DNA from: JANRJY01 sp033763735 | GTDB taxonomy: Bacteria; Bacteroidota; Bacteroidia; Cytophagales; UBA9547 | DNA: 64,000 nucleotides | Assembly: GCA_033763735.1 (NCBI GenBank) | Contig: JANRJY010000122.1 | Location: forward strand, 1 to 64,000 | Direction: 5' to 3' | In this document: positions 15,435 through 22,689 of the stretch, in pieces | How the letters are laid out: each line of letters begins with the position of its first letter | Position numbering within the stretch: position 1 is the stretch's first letter | Notes under the pieces: generated by a model | The model's input: the letters and a program-made list of their open reading frames with translations, nothing else | Databases searched by the model: none | Told to the model about the DNA's origin: nothing | Made by a program: the position numbers and the translations under genes

Positions 15435-16088
15435 TTAAAAAATACTTTTAAGATGTTCAATTTCCAGTCCTTTAAAATCCTCAATTATCATATCACAATG
15501 ACTCAATTCTGCCTTGGTATGCGTGGTTGTAATTCCTATCACTTTACAACCTGCTGCTTTACCTGCTGCTACTCCGGCTAATGAGTCTTCGATTACAATA
15601 CATTGTGAAGAAGGTAAATTTAGACTTTTGGCACAATTCAAATATATTTCAGGGTCAGGTTTGCCTTTTATAACATGATCTTGATTAAGAATAACTTTGA
15701 AATAAGATGAAATTTGGCATTTTTCAAGTGTAAATTCAACATTTTCAGGAGGAGCTGAAGTCCCTATTGCAATAGGTATTTCATTGAATTTCAATAAATC
15801 AAGAAATTGGACCAACCCTTTCACAGGTTTAATATCATTTTTGTAAACATCCCTCCAATACATTTCCTTTTCGGAACCAAGTTCCAACAATCTGGCTTCC
15901 GTCAACCCACCACCAAAAACTTCATTTATCCAATCCTTATTGGCCCTTCCGTATAGTTTTTTTTTGCGTTCTTCTTCAGAAAGATTAAACCCGTATTTTT
16001 CTAAAAATATATCCAAAGCAATTTTATGGAAAGGATTGCTATCAATAATAACCCCATCCATATCGAAGAGTACACCAATTTTCATCAT
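15435..16088 (-). CDS. HAD-superfamily phosphatase/phosphomutase (beta-phosphoglucomutase-like)
   Basis: A 217-residue HAD subfamily IA protein with motif I FDMDGVIIDS (nucleophile Asp9, acid/base Asp11), a helical cap, motif II IGTSAPPENV, a lysine in VIKGKPDPEIYL (motif III region) and motif IV VIEDSLAGVAAGKAAGCKV. The KPDPEIYL and EDSxxGVxAAxxAG signatures fit the beta-phosphoglucomutase/phosphatase group, but substrate is open. Two ATGs in tandem (16088 and 16085) are equivalent starts. It heads a small operon with the DUF1648 gene. Confidence 0.88.
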   Translation of the reverse strand: MMKIGVLFDMDGVIIDSNPFHKIALDIFLEKYGFNLSEEERKKKLYGRANKDWINEVFGGGLTEARLLELGSEKEMYWRDVYKNDIKPVKGLVQFLDLLKFNEIPIAIGTSAPPENVEFTLEKCQISSYFKVILNQDHVIKGKPDPEIYLNCAKSLNLPSSQCIVIEDSLAGVAAGKAAGCKVIGITTTHTKAELSHCDMIIEDFKGLEIEHLKSIF

Positions 16089-16153
16089 AATTAGAAAGCA
16101 TTTTAAGTAAGTTATAAATTGGTCATGTTATACAAAATCCTAATATCTGAACC

Positions 16154-16239
16154 CTAAACAAATTCTAAAATTAAAATCCAAATCTCCAAAACAAGATTAA
16201 TTTGAATATTATAAAATTTGCTCTTTGGAATTTGTTTAG
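16154..16239. repeat. Spaced 12-bp inverted repeat in intergenic DNA
   Basis: CTAAACAAATTC (16154-16165) and its exact complement GAATTTGTTTAG (16228-16239) flank a 62-base spacer in the gap between the HAD gene and fabD. The sequence next to it (TTTAGTGTTTAGTGCTTAG) is repetitive. It resembles simple dispersed intergenic repeats rather than a terminator. No other copy in this window. Confidence 0.5.
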
Positions 16240-16276
16240 TGTTTAGTGCTTAGAAATTAGCATTTTAACTTCGATA

Positions 16277-17167
16277 CTATAAATAGTTATTGATAGTTAC
16301 TGATGATGTCTCCACCCCTTGCACTATTTTACCAACCAAACCTTGAAGTACTTTGCCTGGTCCACATTCAATAAATTGAGTTGCACCATCGGCATGCATT
16401 TTAGCAACCGATTGTGTCCAAAGTACCGAACCGGTAAGCTGTGCGATTAAATTGCTTTTAATCACACTTGGGTCCATTGATGGAAGTGCATTAACATTTT
16501 GATATACAGGTGCTTTTGGGGTAGAAAAATTGGTTTTTTCAATGGCATCTTTTAATTCAATTTTGGCCGGCTCCATCAAAGGTGAATGAAATGCGCCCCC
16601 AACTGGTAAAGGCAATGCACGTTTTGCACCTGCTGCCTTCATTTGTTCGCAAGCAATTTCAATTCCTTTAACTGATCCGGATATTACCAATTGCCCAGGG
16701 CAGTTGAAATTTGCCGCCACAACAGTCTCTCCTTTTATAGAAGCACATATTTCCACAACTTTAGCATCATCTAAGCCAAGTATCGCTGCCATTGCGCCAG
16801 GTGTTTTTTCGCAAGCTTTTTGCATGGCTAATGCTCTTTTTGAAACCAACGACAATGCATCAGCAAAGTTTAAGGCACCATTGGCAACAAGGGCTGTAAA
16901 TTCTCCTAATGAATGACCCGCCACCATATCAGGTTTAATATCAGAAATTATGGCTAAAACTGCCGAATGAATAAAAATGGCGGGTTGGGTTACTTTAGTT
17001 TGTTTTAAATCATCATCTGAACCTTCGAACATGATGTCGGTAATTCTGAATCCTAATATTTCATTGGCTTGTTCAAATAAGTCCTTTGCTTTTTTGGATG
17101 AATCGTAAACATCTTTGCCCATTCCTTTGAACTGAGCACCTTGACCAGGGAATATATATGCTTTCAT
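16277..17167 (-). CDS. fabD: Malonyl-CoA:ACP transacylase
   Basis: Loads malonyl groups on acyl carrier protein for fatty acid synthesis. 296 residues, normal length. Oxyanion-region motif FPGQGAQ at 6-12, nucleophile Ser86 in AGHSLGE, and catalytic His194 in GGAFHSPLM are in place, with the terminal IECGPGKVLQGLVGKI motif. It stands apart from other fab genes, flanked by ~190 bases upstream of the HAD gene start and ~80 bases after DUF393. Confidence 0.97.
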   Translation of the reverse strand: MKAYIFPGQGAQFKGMGKDVYDSSKKAKDLFEQANEILGFRITDIMFEGSDDDLKQTKVTQPAIFIHSAVLAIISDIKPDMVAGHSLGEFTALVANGALNFADALSLVSKRALAMQKACEKTPGAMAAILGLDDAKVVEICASIKGETVVAANFNCPGQLVISGSVKGIEIACEQMKAAGAKRALPLPVGGAFHSPLMEPAKIELKDAIEKTNFSTPKAPVYQNVNALPSMDPSVIKSNLIAQLTGSVLWTQSVAKMHADGATQFIECGPGKVLQGLVGKIVQGVETSSVTINNYL

Positions 17168-17211
17168 TAATTCTTTTTAAGTAGTTAAATTTAGATTGCA
17201 AACATAATGTT

Positions 17212-17243
17212 TTTAACCACAGAGAAAAGGAGGACAGAGAGAA
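17212..17243. repeat. AACCACAGAG-type intergenic motif
   Basis: The sequence TTAACCACAGAGAAAAGG followed by AGGACAGAGAGAAA resembles the simple (ACCACAGAGxxACAGAGA)-type intergenic motif seen scattered in many bacterial genomes. It lies between the fabD start and the end of the DCC-family gene. Only one copy here, so its repetitive nature is inference. Confidence 0.35.
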
Positions 17244-17246
17244 ATT

Positions 17247-17657
17247 CTACAAAAACAAATGTGCTTTTTCGGGATCAGGAATTCGACAACTTTCTGTTTT
17301 GCCAAACCATTTGTATCGATTATTAGCAATAATAGTGTAAAAAAAATCTCTTATAAATGGAGGAATCCATATTAATAAGTAGTACAAAACTGACCAAAAT
17401 CCCTTCATTTCTTTTGCTATATATAAAGCTGCGGTGCTTTTGGTTAGAATTTTCCCTGAATTAAGATATACAATTGAATCTAATTTTCCGGAATAATATT
17501 TTGAATCTAAGTATAATTTTGCAGCCTCCGATTGCAAACTAGCATATCTGAATTTTTCTTTCGGATCATTATCCATTACCAGATTAACGGATGCATTACA
17601 AAAATTGCACACCCCGTCAAAAAAAATTATTCTATCATAATTATCGATTTGATTCAA
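17247..17657 (-). CDS. DUF393 (DCC family) thiol-disulfide oxidoreductase-like protein
   Basis: A 136-residue protein with the DxxCxxC motif that names the family (Asp14, Cys17, Cys20 in FFDGVCNFC), an arginine-aromatic strand (FRYASLQSEAAK), a second conserved stretch (STAALYIAKEMKG) and the hydrophobic LLIWIPPFIRDFFYTIIANNRY region. DCC proteins have a thioredoxin-like fold with a CxxC pair, but their physiological substrate is unknown. A terminator lies before its start. Confidence 0.92.
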   Translation of the reverse strand: MNQIDNYDRIIFFDGVCNFCNASVNLVMDNDPKEKFRYASLQSEAAKLYLDSKYYSGKLDSIVYLNSGKILTKSTAALYIAKEMKGFWSVLYYLLIWIPPFIRDFFYTIIANNRYKWFGKTESCRIPDPEKAHLFL

Positions 17658-17685
17658 AGTTGAATAGATTTAATTGGTAACAAAA

Positions 17686-17714
17686 ATAGGGGCATTGAAA
17701 TTCAAAGCCCCTAT
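17686..17714 (-). terminator. Intrinsic terminator of the 17.7-18.0 kb lipoprotein gene
   Basis: Eight-base GC-rich arms ATAGGGGC (17686-17693) and GCCCCTAT (17707-17714) with further pairing inside the loop; on the minus strand it is followed by a run of five T. It lies about 20 bases after the lipoprotein stop codon. Confidence 0.7.
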
Positions 17715-17732
17715 ATAATTTTCGTATAACCA

Positions 17733-18038
17733 CTAATTATTTTTATAAAACTTAAACTGACCTCCTTGATTACGCAAGTCAGGATTTTTTTTGCTTGCAT
17801 TCAGTCGATACCAATTGTCGTTTTGGATATCCCTGTTATGGTTTGCAATTTTTTGTCTTAGTTTTTTATGTTTCGAGGTATAATTTACTATTTTCTTTGC
17901 TTGATTGTAGTTATAATTATACGCCTGTGCTTTCTCTGTCGGAGGATCGATAGCGGGTGTTTGTGAAACCTGTTTGTTTCCTGCGCATGAACTCAACATC
18001 ACTATTGCAATCATTGATACATACACTGTAGTTTTCAT
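17733..18038 (-). CDS. Small lipoprotein, unknown function
   Basis: A 101-residue protein with a lipobox (MLSSC, Cys18). The mature part is short, basic and rich in tyrosine, asparagine and lysine (YNYNYNQAKKIVNYTSKHKK), predicted mostly disordered or helical. No family recognised. It has its own terminator and is divergent from the T9SS cargo gene. Confidence 0.7.
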   Translation of the reverse strand: MKTTVYVSMIAIVMLSSCAGNKQVSQTPAIDPPTEKAQAYNYNYNQAKKIVNYTSKHKKLRQKIANHNRDIQNDNWYRLNASKKNPDLRNQGGQFKFYKNN

Positions 18039-18216
18039 TTTATTTAGTTGTTTAATAATGTTTTGTTACGTATTTTTTACTAACATGATGTAAAATGTTT
18101 TATGATGATGTATGTATTTAAAAGTAGAGATTAAACAAAATTTGTTGATTAATTAGAGTTCAATTACAAATTAAGTTATAATTTCATACTATGACATAAC
18201 CTTCTAATTATTAGAC

Positions 18217-18244
18217 AATTAATAATTAATAATTAATAATTAAT
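18217..18244. repeat. AATTAAT tandem repeat (4 copies)
   Basis: Four exact, contiguous copies of the 7-base unit AATTAAT in the intergenic region upstream of the T9SS cargo gene. It is a candidate for copy-number variation. Confidence 0.8.
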
Positions 18245-18299
18245 TTAACTAGATCGATATTAAAATTGATTAAATTAAATCCATTGAGTAAATTACCAT

Positions 18300-18307
18300 T
18301 ATTTTTG
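18300..18307 (+). promoter_or_regulatory. Candidate TAnnTTTG (-7) box
   Basis: TATTTTTG matches the Bacteroidota -7 consensus; it lies inside the longest possible reading frame of the T9SS cargo gene, so if real it rules out the TTG start at 18266 and leaves the ATGs at 18314-18341. Confidence 0.3.
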
Positions 18308-18340
18308 TATCAGATGGGTGTAATGAATATGAATATTTTA

Positions 18341-20500
18341 ATGAAACACATTTTTACCGTTTTACTAATTATTACTTTTTGTGTTTTGAATTACGATTCA
18401 AATGCTCAAAATACATTGGGTTGTGTGCCAGCCGATTTGGCAAATCAAAATATTTGTCAAAATAGTATAATTTCATTTCAGGCTTCGGTAAAACCTGGTA
18501 TAAGTGGTTATTCCTGGACTGTTTCAAAACTTATTGGTGGTGAAGTAGTAGCTTCATCAAGTAACGCAGCATTTACATTAAATGGATTTCCAACTGCAAA
18601 TGAACTTTACTTAATCATAGTAACTGCTGATTCTTCCGGAACTCCTGTAAGCAGAAACTATGGATATTTACCAATTAATCCATCTCCTCCTGTTGATTTG
18701 GGAAATGACATTATTTTATGTCCAAATTTTAATGCCACTTTAAGTAGTCCTTCAAGTCCAACAAGTAGCGGATACACATACGAGTGGAAATTATTGCCCA
18801 ATACAACTTTGTCAGGAGCCACATCAATTACTGTAAATTCGCAAGGTAGTTATCAGTTAAATGTGAAGGATAATTCTAATGGTTGTAACAGGTCCGATGT
18901 GGTTAATATTATTCCCAAAAACAAACCAGATATTACCGCAATCAGCTCTTCAGGTTTTCCAGTAAGATGCCCAGGAAAGCCTCTTGGTTTGGATGTAAGA
19001 ATTAATGTTAACACTGAAACTCCATATTCTTACTCATGGACGCCCAATTTCTCAATAAGTAATACGGCCATCAAAAATCCAAGCGTTACAAATAACATTC
19101 CACAAACTTATCAGATAATTTTTTCTGATGTAAATAATTGCAGAGACACTTCTACTATTTTCGTGAGGCTCAACCCTCCACTAAATGTGAGTACTAATTT
19201 TAAAGACAGTATTGTTTGCAAATTTAGCACACTTGATCTTAAGAGTTCGCCATCTGGAGGAACTCAGTATGCCGGATTAAATAAATATAAGTATTCATGG
19301 TCTCCAAAAATAGGCATGAATGACAGTACATTAACCACCCCAACTATTTCACCTATTTCAGTTTCGGGTATTAAATATACAGTTGTAGCTATTGATTCAA
19401 ACAATTGTACGGCTTCTGACACTGTATGGGTGAAGAAATCAGCTTTATCAATGTCAATCAAAAACTTTGCTCAAGATTCATTAGCAGTTTGTAGGTTTTC
19501 AAGCTTTGAGTTGACTGCCGGCAGACAAAAAGGCACAGCACCTTTTTCTTATACCTGGTCACCTGATGCTTATTTAAAGAAAATCAATGATTCCACCTAT
19601 TTTGTAAATGCAATAGACAAAGACACCAGCATATATGTAACTATTAAAGACGGTAAAAACTGTACAGATATTGATAATATTAAAATTGGAATAATCCCTG
19701 CAACCTTACCAAGGATTGTAGACAAAACCAGCTATTTGTGTGGAAATGAATCCAAAAAGGTAGACGTTACTCCACTATCAAATATTCCTGGTGAATATAC
19801 CTATTTGTGGTCACCAAGTGTAGGGTTATCAGCAAACAATATACCAAATCCAACTATTATAACTACTTCAAAAGGGGTAATAACCACCTATTCAATTACA
19901 GTTACCTCTACTGTAACAGGATGTAAAGCTTCCGACCAAATGATTGTTGAAACCAAAGCCTTACCTCAAATTTCGATTAATGATGTACCGGGCACCCCTT
20001 ATATTAAAGATGCCATAAGTTTGAGTGCAAACGGAGATGCAGGGTTAAATTATGTTTGGCAAATTCAAGGATACACTAATCAATCAGGACAAAGCATTAT
20101 CCAAGTTTTTGATAGTGTCAAAACATATCAAATTGTACTTACCGCAACGGACCAATTTACATGTAAAGGATATGACACTTTAAATTTGCGGTTGTATGCA
20201 TACTCAAAAGATAAAATTTATATACCCGATACATTTTCACCTAATGCCCAAAGTGCCGAAAACACCTCATTTAGGATATTTGCTGACGATAATGACATAG
20301 ATTTAAATTCCGAATTTGATGCAAAAATATTTGCGCGAACCGGTCAATTAATTTTCCAAACTAAATCATATCAAGATATGAAAACAACAGGATGGAATGG
20401 CGATGGTTTTTCTCCTGGAGTTTATTCTTATTTAATTAAATGGGTATCGTCAAATGGTAAAACGCATGCCGAAAAAGGCCACATTAAGCTGATTAAATAA
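18341..20500 (+). CDS. Secreted PKD-like repeat protein with T9SS type B sorting domain
   Basis: About 719 residues from ATG 18341, selected because MKHIFTVLLIITFCVLNY then SNAQ makes a clean signal peptide; ATGs at 18314, 18323 and 18329 are alternatives. The body consists of at least five Ig/PKD-like repeats of ~95 residues marked by Y(S/T)Y(S/E/L)W(S/T/K)P and a terminal CxxSD/CTASD strand with paired cysteines. The last ~90 residues form the gliding-type CTD: IYIPDTFSPN, FDAKIFARTGQLIF, GWNGDGFSPGVYSYLI and a basic end. Known biology: such domains direct export through the type IX system and often surface release. Ligand unknown; adhesin-like role inferred. Confidence 0.88.
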   Translation: MKHIFTVLLIITFCVLNYDSNAQNTLGCVPADLANQNICQNSIISFQASVKPGISGYSWTVSKLIGGEVVASSSNAAFTLNGFPTANELYLIIVTADSSGTPVSRNYGYLPINPSPPVDLGNDIILCPNFNATLSSPSSPTSSGYTYEWKLLPNTTLSGATSITVNSQGSYQLNVKDNSNGCNRSDVVNIIPKNKPDITAISSSGFPVRCPGKPLGLDVRINVNTETPYSYSWTPNFSISNTAIKNPSVTNNIPQTYQIIFSDVNNCRDTSTIFVRLNPPLNVSTNFKDSIVCKFSTLDLKSSPSGGTQYAGLNKYKYSWSPKIGMNDSTLTTPTISPISVSGIKYTVVAIDSNNCTASDTVWVKKSALSMSIKNFAQDSLAVCRFSSFELTAGRQKGTAPFSYTWSPDAYLKKINDSTYFVNAIDKDTSIYVTIKDGKNCTDIDNIKIGIIPATLPRIVDKTSYLCGNESKKVDVTPLSNIPGEYTYLWSPSVGLSANNIPNPTIITTSKGVITTYSITVTSTVTGCKASDQMIVETKALPQISINDVPGTPYIKDAISLSANGDAGLNYVWQIQGYTNQSGQSIIQVFDSVKTYQIVLTATDQFTCKGYDTLNLRLYAYSKDKIYIPDTFSPNAQSAENTSFRIFADDNDIDLNSEFDAKIFARTGQLIFQTKSYQDMKTTGWNGDGFSPGVYSYLIKWVSSNGKTHAEKGHIKLIK

Positions 20501-20540
20501 GTATGCAAATTGACTTCTATGAATCAATATTTGCATACTT
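20499..20540. terminator. 12-bp inverted repeat between convergent genes
   Basis: AAGTATGCAAAT (20499-20510) and ATTTGCATACTT (20529-20540) are exact complements around an 18-base loop. One arm begins at the stop of the T9SS cargo gene, the other encodes the KYAN residues of GyrB just before its stop, and the loop holds the gyrB stop. A T-run follows on the plus strand (AGCATTTTTC). It probably acts as a shared, weak terminator. Confidence 0.5.
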
Positions 20541-22478
20541 AGCATTTTTCTCAATAAAATCTCTACGAGGGGCAACATCATCTCCCATTAGCATCGAAAA
20601 CAAATGATCAGCCTCAATAGCAGAATCTATATTTACTTGTTTTAAAGTTCGGGTATCAGGGTTCATGGTAGTGCTCCATAGTTGCTCTGGATTCATCTCA
20701 CCCAAACCTTTATAACGCTGTATACTTACGGAGTCTTCTTTGCCATCTTTTGCAAGTTCTTTTACTGCTATTTCGCGTTGAGCTTCTGTCCAGCAATACT
20801 TTTCTTCTTTTCCTTTTCTCACTTGATAAAGTGGTGGCTGGGCTATATACACATATCCATTGTCAATTAATGACTTCATGTACCTGTAAAAGAAGGTAAG
20901 AATAAGTGTACGAATATGGCTTCCGTCCACATCCGCATCGGTCATAATAATTACTTTGTGATATCGAAGTTTTTCTAAGTTCAATGCCCTTTCATCTTCA
21001 ACAGTTCCAATACGAACACCAAGAGCGGTCATCATATTTTTAATTTCCTCATTATCATATATGCGGTATTCCATTGCTTTTTCTACGTTCAATATCTTTC
21101 CTCGCAAAGGAAGTATTGCTTGAAAATGTCGGCTTCTACCTTGCTTGGCTGAGCCTCCAGCTGAATCTCCTTCAACTAGGTATATTTCGCATTTTGACGG
21201 ATCTGTTTCTGCGCAATCGGCAAGTTTGCCCGGCAATCCACCTCCGCTCATACCGCTTTTGCGTTGAACCATTTCGCGTGCCTTTTTGGCTGCAATTCGA
21301 GCTTGAGCAGCTAGTATTACTTTTTGAACAATTAACTTGGCTTCTTTGGGATGCTCTTCAAGGTAATGCTCCAGCATTTCGCCAACTGCTTGATCTACAG
21401 AACCCATCGCCTCGTTATTTCCTAACTTCGTTTTTGTTTGTCCTTCAAATTGGGGCTCTTGTACTTTAATTGAAATGACCGCAGTAAGTCCTTCTCTGAA
21501 ATCATCTCCACTTATTTCAATTTTTGCTTTTTCAAGTGCACCAGATTTTTCGGCATAAGATTTCAGTGTGCGAGTTAACGCCCTTCTGAATCCTGCAACG
21601 TGTGTACCTCCTTCAATAGTATTGATGTTATTTACATACGAACATACCGTTTCATTGTAAGAAGTATTATACAAAATAGCAATTTCCACAGGTATGGGTG
21701 GCTTTGTGTTTTCGATATAAATAGCTTCCGGAATAAGTCTTTCTCTGCTTGCATCCAAATATTCAACAAACTCAAGAAGTCCTTTTTCTGAATAAAAAGT
21801 TTCAGAAACAGGCGTACCATCATCATTGAGCTGACGCAAATCTGTGAGACTAATTTTAATTCCTTTGTTTAGAAACGATAGTTCCCGTAACCTATTGGCC
21901 ACGGTTTCATATTTGAATTCATGTACTATAAAAATGGAATCATCAGGCAAAAACTTTACCTGAGTGCCTCTTTTGGCGGTTTTCCCTATTTCTTTTACGG
22001 GATACAAAGGTGCACCCATTGAATATTCTTGTTCATACATTTTACCTTCACGGTGTACAGTTACATGTAAGTGCTTGGAGAGTGCATTTACACAAGAAAC
22101 ACCTACGCCATGCAAACCACCGGACACTTTATATGAATCTTTATCAAATTTTCCACCGGCATGAAGAACTGTCATAACAACCTCAAGAGCTGAACGACCT
22201 TCCTTCTGATGCATGTCTACCGGAATACCCCTGCCATTATCTTCAACTGTTACCGAATTATCTTCATTGATGGTTACCAACACCGTATCACAATATCCAC
22301 CCAGTGCTTCATCTATTGAATTATCGACAACTTCCCATATTAAGTGATGAAGTCCTTTAATTCCAATATCTCCAATATACATAGCAGGTCTTTTACGAAC
22401 CGCTTCTAACCCCTCAAGTACTTGTATATTATCTGCTGAATAATTTGTTGATTTTATTGCTTCCGAAACTTCTGCCAT
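20517..22478 (-). CDS. gyrB: DNA gyrase subunit B
   Basis: ATPase and metal-binding subunit of gyrase. 653 residues, the length usual in this phylum (no long insert as in gamma-proteobacteria). N-terminal GHKL ATPase with EVVDNSIDEALGG, DNGRGIPVD and GGLHGVGVSCVNAL; transducer domain; Toprim domain with EGDSAGGSAKQGR and the metal-binding DADVDGSHI; C-terminal RYKGLGEMNPEQLW. Distinguished from ParE by the overall gyrase-like sequence, which I judge likely but not certain without comparison. It stands alone, with a divergent sensor gene upstream. Confidence 0.96.
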   Translation of the reverse strand: MAEVSEAIKSTNYSADNIQVLEGLEAVRKRPAMYIGDIGIKGLHHLIWEVVDNSIDEALGGYCDTVLVTINEDNSVTVEDNGRGIPVDMHQKEGRSALEVVMTVLHAGGKFDKDSYKVSGGLHGVGVSCVNALSKHLHVTVHREGKMYEQEYSMGAPLYPVKEIGKTAKRGTQVKFLPDDSIFIVHEFKYETVANRLRELSFLNKGIKISLTDLRQLNDDGTPVSETFYSEKGLLEFVEYLDASRERLIPEAIYIENTKPPIPVEIAILYNTSYNETVCSYVNNINTIEGGTHVAGFRRALTRTLKSYAEKSGALEKAKIEISGDDFREGLTAVISIKVQEPQFEGQTKTKLGNNEAMGSVDQAVGEMLEHYLEEHPKEAKLIVQKVILAAQARIAAKKAREMVQRKSGMSGGGLPGKLADCAETDPSKCEIYLVEGDSAGGSAKQGRSRHFQAILPLRGKILNVEKAMEYRIYDNEEIKNMMTALGVRIGTVEDERALNLEKLRYHKVIIMTDADVDGSHIRTLILTFFYRYMKSLIDNGYVYIAQPPLYQVRKGKEEKYCWTEAQREIAVKELAKDGKEDSVSIQRYKGLGEMNPEQLWSTTMNPDTRTLKQVNIDSAIEADHLFSMLMGDDVAPRRDFIEKNAKYANIDS

Positions 22479-22689
22479 TTAAAAAAAGATTATTTAATTA
22501 TTAGATATTTAACTTGTAAATATATGCTAAAAACATTGATAATTATCAACAATATTGGTATTTAACTCTCAAAAATAAGACTTATTAACTTTTTGTTTAA
22601 TTTCAGAAAAACCCAGTATTTAAAAATGATTTCTTAAAAAAAATAATGATAAAATAGTATCTTAAAAATATTTTTGGAAATTTGAAAAT

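Larger units (their letters stand above)
18039..18340. other. Divergent intergenic region
   Basis: About 300 bases between the lipoprotein and the T9SS cargo genes. It contains AT-rich sequence, a run of four AATTAAT units at 18217-18244 and a TAnnTTTG box at 18300-18307. No RNA gene or further coding frame is visible. Confidence 0.5.

Noticed and set aside
18217..18244. AATTAAT repeat as CRISPR or origin iterons
   Set aside because: Unit is 7 bases without spacers; no DnaA boxes or cas genes nearby.
21074..21469. 131-codon plus-strand frame
   Set aside because: Antisense to gyrB; leucine/arginine-rich shadow.
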